From NCBI GenBank assembly GCA_018400915.1, contig JAGYLW010000008.1, forward strand, positions 1-34,095: a stretch of 34,095 nt of DNA, given 5' to 3'. Both the position numbers and the translations under genes were made by a program. Source of the DNA: Fidelibacterota bacterium. GTDB taxonomy: Bacteria; Fidelibacterota; Fidelibacteria; Fidelibacterales; Fidelibacteraceae. The notes below the pieces were generated by a model. It ran no database searches, was not told the origin of the DNA, and saw nothing but the letters and a program-made list of their open reading frames with translations. Each line of letters opens with the position of its first letter. Positions within the stretch are counted from its first letter, which is position 1. This document shows positions 24,752-32,006 of the stretch, in pieces.

Positions 24752-25765
24752 ATGACAAGGCATCAAATATTATTGCTGATCCTTGCAGGGTTAGTGTTCT
24801 TCTCCTGTTCCGATGCGCCGCTACTGACCCTGCGCGGGGAGACCATGGGAACTTTTTATATGGTGAAGGTCTGCGGAGCGGAAGAAGGTCATGAAAAGGC
24901 ACGGATCCGCATGGCGGTCAATGCCGCCCTGACATCCGTCAATCGATCCATGAACACCTATGATTCCCAAAGTGAAATATCACAGTTCAATGCGTACAGT
25001 GAAAAAGGCGCTTTCCCGCTTTCGCCGGATTTTATTGAGGTGACGGAAATCGCGGACAGCGTATACGGCGTTTCCCGCGGGGCATTTGATCCGACCGTGG
25101 GCGCTCTGGTCGATATGTGGGGGTTCGGGGAAAGCGGGATCTCCGAAATGCCCGACAGTGCGGCTGTCAGCAGGAATTTACAACATGTCGGCATGGACAA
25201 GATACGTATCCTGAAGAACGGTATTTTGAAAAAGGATCCGGAGCTTCATCTGGATTATGCGTCGCTGGCCAAGGGATACGGGGTCGATGCGGTGCTGCGC
25301 GGGATCCGGGAGCTGGGATATGAGGATCTGCTTGTGGAGATCGGGGGAGAGGTTCGGGCAGGCGGCACCTGTAACGGAAGGCCCTGGATGGTGGGGGTCG
25401 CCGTGCCGGAAGCGGAGAATGTCGCCAACCGGAGATATTCCCTGCGCATCGCTCTGGAGGATATGGCGTGTGCAACCTCCGGCGACTATCAGCAGTTTTA
25501 CGAGCTGAAAGGAAAACGTTATTCGCATCTGATCGACCCCAAGACCGGTTATCCCATCGAACATGAACTCACTTCGGTAAGCGTGATCGCCGGAAGCTGT
25601 GTGGTTGCCGATGCGCTTGCAACCGCCGCCATTGTGCTGGGGAAGCATAAAGGGATGGAAATGATCGAATCCCTGGAGGGTGTGGAGGCGCATTTCATCT
25701 ACCGCGACAGGCGGGGCGGATTACAGACCGTCGTCTCTTCAGGCTGGACGAAATACCAGCAATAA
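24752..25765 (+). CDS. apbE: FAD:protein FMN transferase ApbE, lipoprotein
   Basis: Flavin transferase that attaches FMN to threonine of Rnf/Nqr subunits and similar proteins outside the inner membrane. The 337-residue protein has a lipobox (FFSC, C19), GETMGTFYMVKV at the start of the domain, YDSQSEISQFN, DYASLAKGYGVD, VEIGGEVRAGG, ATSGDYQQFYE, SHLIDPKTGYP and DALATAAIVLG with the Mg-binding Asp. All key motifs are intact. It is not next to a recognisable target; a membrane Rnf or Nqr complex elsewhere would fit the ferredoxin/NADH metabolism implied by HydABC. Confidence 0.96.
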   Translation: MTRHQILLLILAGLVFFSCSDAPLLTLRGETMGTFYMVKVCGAEEGHEKARIRMAVNAALTSVNRSMNTYDSQSEISQFNAYSEKGAFPLSPDFIEVTEIADSVYGVSRGAFDPTVGALVDMWGFGESGISEMPDSAAVSRNLQHVGMDKIRILKNGILKKDPELHLDYASLAKGYGVDAVLRGIRELGYEDLLVEIGGEVRAGGTCNGRPWMVGVAVPEAENVANRRYSLRIALEDMACATSGDYQQFYELKGKRYSHLIDPKTGYPIEHELTSVSVIAGSCVVADALATAAIVLGKHKGMEMIESLEGVEAHFIYRDRRGGLQTVVSSGWTKYQQ

Positions 25766-25772
25766 TGAACGT

Positions 25773-26130
25773 TGAGTCGTTGATTTGTTGAGTTGTTGAA
25801 ACGAAGAGACGAGGAAATGCGGTGTACATCGTCATCCCGTCCGTCAGCTGACGGATCGGGATCCCCAACATCTGACGACTGAGAAACGGAAGTCGTTGAT
25901 TCGTTAATCTGTTAATTTGTTAATTTGTTGTTGAGTTGTCGAGACGTTGAGTCGTTGAGACGAAGGGACATAATGACATCGTCATCCCGAACTGGTTTCG
26001 GGATCCCCAATATCTGACGACTGAGAGACGGAGAGAAACATTGCACAGGTACCTTGCAGCCCTGAGCTTGTCGAAGGGCCGGAAGAGGTTGAAACGTGGA
26101 GTCGTTGAGACGGAGGGACTGAGGGACGAA
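25773..26130 (+). repeat. Arrays of an 8-bp tandem repeat (GTTGAGWY and decayed forms)
   Basis: Octamer runs occur at 25773-25810 (GTTGAGTC, GTTGATTT, GTTGAGTT, GTTGAAAC), 25888-25966 (GTTGATTC, GTTAATTT, GTTGAGTC, GTTGAGAC) and 26089-26130 (GTTGAAAC, GTGGAGTC, GTTGAGAC, GGAGGGAC). Each run is followed by one copy of a palindromic element or its neighbour. Together they fill most of the 534-bp gap between apbE and the nitroreductase gene, where I see no gene. Confidence 0.75.
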
Positions 26131-26188
26131 GAAAACCCTTCACCGTCATCCCGAACTGGTTTCGGGATCCCCAATATATGACGACTGG
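25828..26188. repeat. Three copies of a palindromic GTCATCCCG...CGGGATCCCC element
   Basis: Copies lie at 25828-25883, 25978-26025 and 26144-26188. Each starts with CGTCATCCCG, contains an inverted repeat, continues as GGGATCCCCAA, and ends near TGACGACTG. In copies 2 and 3 the hairpin is ATCCCGAA-CTGGT-TTCGGGAT. Copy 1 has the insert CCGTCAGCTGACGG, a perfect palindrome. Such elements look like REP/MITE-type non-autonomous repeats; they carry no protein. Confidence 0.8.
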
Positions 26189-26245
26189 ATCCCGTTTAGC
26201 ATTTAGAGAGCATGGATACCTCACAACCCTGAGCCTGTCGAAGGG
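26060..26245. repeat. Two copies of CCCTGAGCYTGTCGAAGGG
   Basis: The 19-bp imperfect palindrome occurs at 26060-26078 and 26227-26245. This motif is a familiar dispersed repeat in many environmental genomes and generates spurious ORFs. A further perfect hairpin, CCCGGCG-CGCAA-CGCCGGG, lies at 26260-26278 just beyond the nitroreductase stop and might help terminate that leftward operon, though no T tract follows. Confidence 0.7.
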
Positions 26246-26299
26246 TTGAAGGTTGATAGCCCGGCGCGCAACGCCGGGACCCGCGCCGTTTAATTTCTT

Positions 26300-26833
26300 T
26301 CAGACGTAGCGCCGGATCTTGTTAAGGTCCCTGCGTCTCTTTTCCCGTGTTTCCCCGGAAGGATATCCCAGGGTGATGACCAGCGCCGGTTTTTTCGGCG
26401 CTTTGATGTTGAGTAATGTTGCGATCTTCCGGGTCCGGAACCATCCCAGGATACAGGTCCCGAGATTCTCTTCCGCGGCCTGAAGGCAAAAATGCTCCGC
26501 CGTAATGCCGACATCCACCAGGTTGAACTGACGGTCCTTCAGAAGTCCGCCGATGGCAATGGACAATGCCGGCCTCCAGCTGGCAAGCACCACCAGGACG
26601 GGGGCTTTCAGTGCAAAGCGGTTAAAGCGGACAACGGAGGAAAAGGTGGCTTCCGCGACCTTTTCCCGCATTTCGGGATCTTCGACAACGATGAATTCCC
26701 AGGGCTGGGAATTCGTTGCCGAGGGAGCAAGCCGTGCGGCTTCCAGGCAGCGTTCGATCTTTTCACGCTCCACCGGTTTGTCCAGATACTTACGGTCGCT
26801 CTGACGTTTTTTTACCAGTTCAAGGAATTTCAT
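26300..26833 (-). CDS. Nitroreductase family flavoprotein
   Basis: FMN-dependent NAD(P)H oxidoreductase fold of 177 residues. The N-terminal RQSDRKYLDKPVEREKIERCL and ARLAPSATNSQPWEFIVV form the FMN-binding region. A later AAEENLGTCILGWF and the C-terminal PALVITLGYPSGE complete the family pattern. The natural substrate is unknown; quinones, enals or nitro-aromatics are possible. Its ATG overlaps the arsC-like stop as ATGA, and it is the last gene of the dut operon. Confidence 0.9.
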   Translation of the reverse strand: MKFLELVKKRQSDRKYLDKPVEREKIERCLEAARLAPSATNSQPWEFIVVEDPEMREKVAEATFSSVVRFNRFALKAPVLVVLASWRPALSIAIGGLLKDRQFNLVDVGITAEHFCLQAAEENLGTCILGWFRTRKIATLLNIKAPKKPALVITLGYPSGETREKRRRDLNKIRRYV

Positions 26834-27255
26834 AACGTTGGCTTGATCTTCTCAGTATAGAGTTGATAAAATGTTGTTTCAATGTCGTCCCGCACCTTGC
26901 GGTAGGCTTTCATGACCGCCTCCCGTCCGCCGGGAGTGTTGTAGGGATCGGGAAAAGAAAAATGCAGGCGCTTTTTGACCTCCCCGGAAAAATAGGGGCA
27001 GGTCTCGTTCGCCAGGTCGCAGACGGTGATCACGTAATCAAACGATCGATCGGTATAATCGCGGACATCTTCCGGCACATGATCACTGATATCAATACCT
27101 TTTTCGGCCATGACTTCCACGGAATGCGGGGAAACCCGGGAAGCGGGAGAAACGCCGGCGGAATATACTTCCGGCCGGTCGTCAAAATGCTTCATGAAAC
27201 CGTGCGCCATCTGACTGCGGCAGGAATTGCCTGTGCACAGGATCAAAATCCTCAT
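26830..27255 (-). CDS. arsC: Arsenate reductase / low-molecular-weight phosphatase-like protein
   Basis: The start is the ATG at 27255 (MRILILCTGNSCRS), giving 141 residues; the ORF-track start adds 22 unrelated residues. The P-loop CTGNSCRSQMAHG carries nucleophile C7. ITVCDLANETCPYF supplies C79 and C86, the redox pair of thioredoxin-linked arsenate reductases; plain tyrosine phosphatases lack this pair. FPDPYN near the C-terminus carries the general acid. It would reduce arsenate to arsenite with thioredoxin, but no arsenite pump or arsR is nearby. ATGA overlaps join it to genes on both sides. Confidence 0.85.
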   Translation of the reverse strand: MRILILCTGNSCRSQMAHGFMKHFDDRPEVYSAGVSPASRVSPHSVEVMAEKGIDISDHVPEDVRDYTDRSFDYVITVCDLANETCPYFSGEVKKRLHFSFPDPYNTPGGREAVMKAYRKVRDDIETTFYQLYTEKIKPTL

Positions 27256-28091
27256 TCTTCCTCCTTCTTGCGGGCGCGGAAGACGATCCGCAGCAGGATG
27301 AGCGCCAGCCACAGCGGCCACAGGCGGATGATCCAGAAAAATACGGTCACGACACCCTGCCAGCCCTTGTGCAGGGACCGGAGGAAGGTCGCGCCAAAGC
27401 CCAGGGGTTTGTCGGGGACATAGGTACCCGGCAGGGACTGGTAGAACTCAATGCGCACTTCGCTCATCGCCACCTGGCGCGAGAGATACTCCAGTCGCTT
27501 TTCCTGGGCTTCGATCTCCTCTTCCAGGCGCCGGATATTCTCTTCCACGGCGATCATGTCGCCGACATTTTCGGCTTTATCCAGAAGGTCACGGTACCGC
27601 TCAAGCGCCTGACGCTTTGTGGCCAGCCGGGATTCCGCGTCGATATACTCCTCCGTCACGTCCCGCGCGGAAACGCGTTTTGACTCCAGGCGGCGGATAT
27701 CGTCCCCGCTGAGCACATCCCCGATAAGGTCCGCGAAATGTTTTTCCGGGACCCGCACGTGGAGCCGGTAATACAGCCGGCCCATTTGCCGGAACTGGTT
27801 TTCCTGCTGGATATAAGCCTCATACTCCGTGATAAGCTTGCCCAGGCGAGACAGCGAGGAATCCAGATCCCGGACCTCGAATTCCAGGGAAGCCGTTTTT
27901 ACGATCTTTTTCCCCGTATTGTCGATATGCAGACCGTTGCCGGCGCCCGGGGCCCTGCCCGCGCCGGCGGCTTCTTCGGCGTAAACGGCGGTCTTTTCCG
28001 TATAAGCCTGTGTCTTGTTGACGGAACGATCCGTCTTTCCGCATGCGGCGAACAGGAAGAGAACACCAAGAAAAACAACTGCTTTTTTCAT
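27252..28091 (-). CDS. DUF4349-domain lipoprotein
   Basis: The 279-residue protein has a lipobox (FAAC, C17) and a DUF4349 domain. Signature pieces are KIVKTASLEFEVRDLD, YRLHVRVPEKHF, a coiled coil around DVTEEYIDAESRLATKRQALERY, and a C-terminal membrane segment (VVTVFFWIIRLWPLWLALILL) with a basic end. It would be held at the membrane at both ends. The function is unknown; it looks structural or regulatory in the envelope. Its stop overlaps the arsC-like start as ATGA. Confidence 0.88.
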   Translation of the reverse strand: MKKAVVFLGVLFLFAACGKTDRSVNKTQAYTEKTAVYAEEAAGAGRAPGAGNGLHIDNTGKKIVKTASLEFEVRDLDSSLSRLGKLITEYEAYIQQENQFRQMGRLYYRLHVRVPEKHFADLIGDVLSGDDIRRLESKRVSARDVTEEYIDAESRLATKRQALERYRDLLDKAENVGDMIAVEENIRRLEEEIEAQEKRLEYLSRQVAMSEVRIEFYQSLPGTYVPDKPLGFGATFLRSLHKGWQGVVTVFFWIIRLWPLWLALILLRIVFRARKKEEE

Positions 28092-28108
28092 GGTTTAACC
28101 CCTTTCGT

Positions 28109-28540
28109 TTATTGGGAACCCGTGCTTCCGAAACCGCCCATTCCGCGGTCGGAGCCGTTAAGCTCTTCAACTTCCGACATATCAGGATGTTTCGGGGTTT
28201 GAAATATAAATTGCGCCACGCGGTCGCCGGGCCTTACGGTGAAATCCTCTTCACCGAGATTGGCGAGGATCACGCCGATCTCGTTACGGTATCCGGAATC
28301 CACCGTTCCCGGCGCGTTCAGGCAGAACACTCCGTGCTTGAGCGCGAGTCCGCTTCGGGAACGCACCTGCAGTTCCATTGCTTCCGGCAGTTCCACCGCC
28401 AGCCCGGTCTTTACTATTTTCCACTTGCCTGCGGGTATCACGACCTCTTCCACGGCGCTGACGTCATATCCCGCATCCCAGGCATGCTGCTGAAAGGGAA
28501 GTCTTGCAAGCGGGGAAAGGCGTTTGAATTTGACTTTCAT
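28109..28540 (-). CDS. dut: Deoxyuridine 5'-triphosphate nucleotidohydrolase (dUTPase)
   Basis: Converts dUTP to dUMP and pyrophosphate, keeping uracil out of DNA and feeding dTMP synthesis. The 143-residue protein shows all five trimeric dUTPase motifs: DAGYDVSA, RSRSGLA, GTVDSGYRNEI, GDRVAQ and RGMGGFGSTG. AAGGAA lies 9 nt before the ATG. It is the first gene of a leftward operon with DUF4349, arsC-like and nitroreductase genes. Confidence 0.97.
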   Translation of the reverse strand: MKVKFKRLSPLARLPFQQHAWDAGYDVSAVEEVVIPAGKWKIVKTGLAVELPEAMELQVRSRSGLALKHGVFCLNAPGTVDSGYRNEIGVILANLGEEDFTVRPGDRVAQFIFQTPKHPDMSEVEELNGSDRGMGGFGSTGSQ

Positions 28541-28575
28541 GATGCTTGATTCCTTGTTATTGTTGAAGTTTTTGC

Positions 28576-28604
28576 TTGACTTTCATGCAATTAATCGACA
28601 AAAT
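28576..28604 (+). promoter_or_regulatory. Promoter of tRNA-Leu
   Basis: TTGACT, 17-bp spacer, CAAAAT, ending about 12 nt before the tRNA 5' end. The geometry is ideal for a tRNA gene promoter. Confidence 0.6.
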
Positions 28605-28616
28605 CACCTCTGATAT

Positions 28617-28700
28617 GCCGAGGTGGTGAAACTGGTAGACGCAGGGGACTCAAAATCCCCCGGGCTTCGGCCCTTGCGGGTTCGATTCCCGCCCTCGGTA
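28617..28700 (+). tRNA. tRNA-Leu (anticodon CAA)
   Basis: Class II tRNA with acceptor GCCGAGG/CCTCGGT (G-U first pair, as in many Leu tRNAs) and discriminator A. The anticodon stem-loop is GGGGA-CTCAAAA-TCCCC. The long variable arm is a GGGC-TTCG-GCCC hairpin, and the T arm has loop TTCGATT. CCA is not encoded. Confidence 0.97.
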
Positions 28701-28710
28701 CAGCATAAGG

Positions 28711-28732
28711 CCCCTCTGACAGGAGGGGTTTT
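28711..28732 (+). terminator. Intrinsic terminator of tRNA-Leu
   Basis: CCCCTC-TGACAG-GAGGGG followed by TTTT and, after GC, a second T run. It lies 10 nt after the tRNA 3' end. Confidence 0.8.
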
Positions 28733-28768
28733 GCTTTTTCCGGATTTCGATGAACACGGACTCAGGAT

Positions 28769-28796
28769 CCCCGTCCGCCAGACGGCGGACATGGGG
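28769..28796. repeat. Palindromic element GTCCGCC-AGAC-GGCGGAC
   Basis: A perfect 7-bp inverted repeat flanked by CCCC on the left and GGGG on the right, preceded by AGGATCC. It resembles the GGATCCCC-containing repeats at 25828-26188. The rest of 28733-28925 has no supportable gene. Confidence 0.5.
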
Positions 28797-28925
28797 GTTT
28801 CTCCCGGTACGGACATAGTCCTTCCCGCATGAGAAGGGCGGTATCTCCATATGTCAATACTTGAAAAATAGCGGTGCGCGGGGAAAATAACAACGGGAAA
28901 TTGCACCTGCCCCGGGAATATGCAA

Positions 28926-28956
28926 TAAAAAAAATCCCGTCCATGGCGGACGGGAT
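28926..28956 (-). terminator. Intrinsic terminator after dppA
   Basis: On the minus strand a perfect 9-bp stem, ATCCCGTCC/GGACGGGAT with a 5-nt loop, is followed by an eight-T run. It lies 25 nt beyond the dppA stop and ends the leftward dppA transcript. Confidence 0.85.
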
Positions 28957-28981
28957 AAAGATCATTCGTATAGAAAAGTGT

Positions 28982-29782
28982 TTAAACGCAAAATTCAAGA
29001 AAACGCATAATATCCAGAATATTATTGGCTTCAATGCGGGTGGTAAAGGCATTTACCGCCGTTGCTCCGGGATAATGGGAGGCCCGGTAGGCGGAAACAT
29101 GATTCTTGTAACGCACATCCAGCACGAGATGTCCCGGAACGTCCGTTTTATATTTTTTCCGGTCTTTCTTCAGGGCTTTTTTCACGCCGGCACGGATCTT
29201 TTTCAATGCAAGCTGCGGATGGATGCTGTGTGTGGCGCTCCCCGTCCCCTGCAGTGTGGCAACGGTAAGGACCTCCGGGTCGTCTTTGTGGATGCGTTCA
29301 CAAAGACCCGCATCCCCGGAACAAAAAACAAGAGGGATATGATGCGAGCGGGCGACCATCGCATGCAGCAGGTATTCGGAACAAAGTTCACCGTTGAGGT
29401 GCATTTCTGAAACCAGGCGGGAAGACATGGTATGGGAAAGCGGATTGTCGGCGGACCCGGAGGGGGAATGATAGCCGATGAACGCGGCGGCGTCGAATCC
29501 TTCCTCTATGCCCCAGACCATGGAATAGGGATGCCGGCTCCAGGAACGGATAAGTTCAGCTTCTTCCGGAAGTTCGGCGGCAATGAGATTGCGGCCGGTT
29601 TCATGGGCGTCTTTGACGACGATTTTCTTAGCGCCCGCATGAAGCGCCCCCTCGCAGGCCGCGGCGACCTCACGGGTCATCTGCCTGCGGAACTCACCGT
29701 AATCCGCATGGTCTTTATTCGTTTCGCTCCAGCTGTTAATGCCGGTTACGCCTTCGATATCTGCGCTGATAAAAAACCGCAT
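28982..29782 (-). CDS. dppA: M55 family D-aminopeptidase (DppA-like)
   Basis: Zinc peptidase that removes N-terminal D-amino acids from peptides, probably recycling wall peptides. The 266-residue protein has SADIEG with D8 and E10, DAH with H60, IGYHS with H105, SHTM with H117 and NGE with E132. These match the di-zinc ligand and catalytic positions of the Bacillus subtilis enzyme. A perfect terminator follows. Its ATG overlaps by one base the TAA of a 56-codon membrane-protein gene upstream, so translation is coupled. DppA is usually cytoplasmic, and no signal peptide is present here. Confidence 0.93.
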   Translation of the reverse strand: MRFFISADIEGVTGINSWSETNKDHADYGEFRRQMTREVAAACEGALHAGAKKIVVKDAHETGRNLIAAELPEEAELIRSWSRHPYSMVWGIEEGFDAAAFIGYHSPSGSADNPLSHTMSSRLVSEMHLNGELCSEYLLHAMVARSHHIPLVFCSGDAGLCERIHKDDPEVLTVATLQGTGSATHSIHPQLALKKIRAGVKKALKKDRKKYKTDVPGHLVLDVRYKNHVSAYRASHYPGATAVNAFTTRIEANNILDIMRFLEFCV

Positions 29783-29952
29783 TAAGCCTTGGCTCCGTTT
29801 TCTGCAGAACCTTCGAGGTCCTGCAGCTCGGGATCGTCCTCAAAATCCAGGTCGGGATTTTTCAGCAGGAACCTGTCCAGCAGGAATTTTGTCACGATTC
29901 CCATTGCGGCAAGGATAAACCCCGCGATCAAGAGCTTATTCGTTGTTTTCAT
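29782..29952 (-). CDS. Small single-span membrane protein coupled to dppA, 56 residues
   Basis: Missing from the ORF track because it is short. The ATG at 29952 follows GGAGGAGAT, and the frame ends TAATG, sharing one base with the dppA ATG. The product begins MKTTNKLLIAGFILAAMGIV, with one membrane segment (about 7-24), a short basic stretch, then an acidic tail (DLDFEDDPELQDLEG). I recognise no family. The binding site, promoter and coupling make it a convincing gene. A role in anchoring or regulating the peptidase is only a guess. Confidence 0.7.
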   Translation of the reverse strand: MKTTNKLLIAGFILAAMGIVTKFLLDRFLLKNPDLDFEDDPELQDLEGSAENGAKA

Positions 29953-29974
29953 ATCTCCTCCAGGTGTTTTATGA

Positions 29975-30002
29975 AATATAAGGTAAATAAGCGATTTATC
30001 AA
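29975..30002 (-). promoter_or_regulatory. Promoter of the small membrane protein / dppA unit
   Basis: Read leftward: TTGATA, 16-bp spacer, TATATT, 22 nt before the ATG at 29952. It lies in the 57-nt gap after the thioesterase fragment. Confidence 0.55.
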
Positions 30003-30009
30003 ATGCAAA

Positions 30010-30795
30010 TTATGCGAAGAATCCTTGTTTCCCTTCTTTCATCCTCCAGATCGTCCGCAGCGGTGCAATGAGGCGTCCCTTATCACTTTTGATGATATGC
30101 TGCAGCACGGTGTATTGTTCCTTTTCATCCGGGATGCGGCACTGCGAAAGGATGCTGTCGCCGTAAAAGGCCTGTCCCTTGAATGCAATCTCCAGTTCGG
30201 CAAGTTCGTATGTTTTGCTGATCTTTTCGGGGACCGCTTCAAGCGCCCATTCGGCCGTGACCCGGTTGTTCACATGCCGGTTGATGTCCAGGTCGGATCT
30301 CCTTACCCGCAGATGTTTCCGGTATTCCATTGCATCATCATCCGGAACGGGCAGAGAAAGAAAATTTGTCTTTGACTTCAGAATGCTCGGGCCGGACTTC
30401 CCCGAGCGGGATGACCTCGTCAACGTTTGCGGCAATGGTGGTCGTTGGGATGTCGTACAGGACCAGTTTTCGCTGTGATGCGCATCAGCGAAGCGCCCGA
30501 TGCGTCGTCGTGGGCAGTAAATCACGCACGGAAAAACGGCCCCGGTGCCCGAGATCCATGCTCATGCTGAGTTTTGTCCGCATAGGCGGATACGGGGTCA
30601 CCGGCAACCAGATGAACGCGCGACAGCATCCAGGTAGCAACTGCGGCGGCAACAGTTCCGGAATGCTTACGTGAAGCTGACGGTGTGCAGTGCGGCAATT
30701 TCCGCATGTAATTCAGAAGCGAGAGGGCACTAATAATCTGCCCCCCGGCATCACATTCGTAAACACGTACCCGGGAACGGTAAAGTATATTTCAT
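30010..30795 (-). pseudogene. Acyl-ACP thioesterase, broken by multiple frameshifts
   Basis: The last 120 or so residues read cleanly in one frame (MEYRKHLRVRRSDLDINRHVNN, then ELEIAFKGQAFYGDSI) and match the C-terminal hot-dog domain of FatA/FatB-type thioesterases. The N-terminal domain exists only as pieces in different frames. These are an ATG at 30795 with MKYTLPF, then VRVYECDAGGQIISALSLLN, then TWMLSRVHL, then HRGRFSVRDLL, then HDDASGASLMRITA, then KLVLYDIPTTTIAANVDEV. At least five or six shifts are needed. GGGAG lies before the ATG and TATAAT is at 30819-30824, so the 5' signals survive. It is either a recent pseudogene or a stretch of poor assembly. The enzyme would release fatty acids from acyl carrier protein. 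Confidence 0.8.
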
Positions 30796-31018
30796 GTCAA
30801 AACTCCCGTGTTGAGGTAATTATAGGAAGAATATTTGAAAAAAAGGAAACAGGCGCGGTTCGGGCCGGGAAAGGGGAAAGGCGTGAAAGATAGAAAATCT
30901 GAGTATGGGGCGGGAGAAAGAAGAAACATTTCCGCATACCGTGAAGGGGAACGGCATAGGTCCCTGGACGGGGGGGCATCAGGCAGTCGTTGTTTGTCGA
31001 TATTATGCAACACGGATC
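30796..31018. other. Intergenic region without a supportable gene
   Basis: The gap between murQ and the thioesterase remnant holds only a possible -10 box (TATAAT, read leftward, 30819-30824) for the latter. Short ORFs here lack binding sites and family features. I see no repeat or clear terminator for murQ. Confidence 0.5.
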
Positions 31019-31933
31019 TTAAAGGCGAAGGCTTTTCCCTTCTTCTTCCAGGACCTCACGGAGCGCGCCTTCATGGGCTTCCAGGCGTTTGCGGGCGGCA
31101 TCCGGTTCGATGCCGAGGAGCGCCACGACAAGCGCGGTCTTGACACTGCCGCCGGATTTTTTCAGGATCTCCATGGAGGTGTCGTAATCCGTTCCCGTAC
31201 AGTGCCGGATGATCCTGGCGCCGCGGTCCCAGAGTTTCTTATTGGTGGTCATCAGGTCCACCATCAGGTTCCCGTAGGTCTTGTTGAGCTTGATCATCGC
31301 CGTCGTCGTGATCATATTCAGGATAAGTTTTGTTGCGGTCCCGGCCTTCATGCGGGTTGAACCGGTCACGATCTCCGGACCGACAACGGCCTGGATCATG
31401 ACATCAATATGGAGATTCTTTTCAAAAGTGTTGCAGACCAGCAGGCCGGTGGTGGCGCCGATCTCTTTGGCACGTTTCAGGGCGGCATGCACATAGTCCG
31501 CACTCCCGCTGGTGGTAATGCCGAGAAGACAGTCGTTTTTCGTTATCCCGCGTTCGTTCACAACGGCATATCCGGCAGCGTAGTCATCTTCAGCGCCTTC
31601 AACGGCCGTAACCAGTGCGGAGAGGCCTCCGCACATGATCCCCTGCACAAGGGTGTTCGGCGCCGAAAAGGTCGGAGGGATCTCGGAAGCATCAAGCACG
31701 CCGAGCCGGCCGCTGGTGCCGGCGCCCACGTAAAACAAACGGCCTCCCTTTTTCATGGACGCCACCACCGCATCAACGAATTCCTCGATCTGCGGAATGG
31801 CTTTTTCCACGGCATAGGGAACGGTCTTGTCTTCTTTGTTGATAGTGACAAGCACCTCACGGGTGCTCATCTGGTCGATATCTTTGCTCGACAGGTTTTG
31901 CTGCTCGGTCGTTTTATCGCTGATCTGCTGCAT
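31019..31933 (-). CDS. murQ: N-acetylmuramic acid 6-phosphate etherase
   Basis: Splits the lactyl ether of MurNAc-6-phosphate to give GlcNAc-6-phosphate, a step in wall recycling. I start at the ATG at 31933 (MQQISDKTTEQQNLSS) after AAGGGA, giving 304 residues; the ORF-track start adds 15 residues. Key pieces are LFYVGAGTSGRLGVLDASEIPPTF in the SIS domain, GITTSGSADYV, VVGPEIVTGSTRMKAGTA and the C-terminal helical domain. The usual partners (anhMurNAc kinase, PTS transporter) are not next to it, but amidase and DppA-type enzymes in the window act on related material. Confidence 0.95.
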   Translation of the reverse strand: MQQISDKTTEQQNLSSKDIDQMSTREVLVTINKEDKTVPYAVEKAIPQIEEFVDAVVASMKKGGRLFYVGAGTSGRLGVLDASEIPPTFSAPNTLVQGIMCGGLSALVTAVEGAEDDYAAGYAVVNERGITKNDCLLGITTSGSADYVHAALKRAKEIGATTGLLVCNTFEKNLHIDVMIQAVVGPEIVTGSTRMKAGTATKLILNMITTTAMIKLNKTYGNLMVDLMTTNKKLWDRGARIIRHCTGTDYDTSMEILKKSGGSVKTALVVALLGIEPDAARKRLEAHEGALREVLEEEGKSLRL

Positions 31934-31968
31934 AAAATCCCTTTTATTATCCTCCAAAAACGCGTATA

Positions 31969-31997
31969 ATTTTAACATGAAATTTGCATGAAAACAA
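31969..31997 (-). promoter_or_regulatory. Promoter of murQ
   Basis: Read leftward: TTGTTT, 17-bp spacer, TAAAAT, about 35 nt before the murQ ATG. On the opposite strand a TATAAT at 31965-31970 could serve the divergent peptidase gene, but its -35 (TTTTAT) is poor. Confidence 0.5.
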
Positions 31998-32006
31998 GCG
32001 AATAAA

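Noticed and set aside
25773-26130. Possible CRISPR array
   Set aside because: The repeats are 8 bp long without spacers of constant size, and no cas genes are present.
25920-26224. Minus-strand ORFs of 84 and 80 codons in the repeat region
   Set aside because: They are built from the dispersed repeats (products contain the same GSRNQFGMT and RPFDKLR strings) and have no independent support.
30522-30707. 61-codon minus-strand ORF in the thioesterase region
   Set aside because: It is one frame-piece of the broken thioesterase (contains TWMLSRVHL), not a separate gene.
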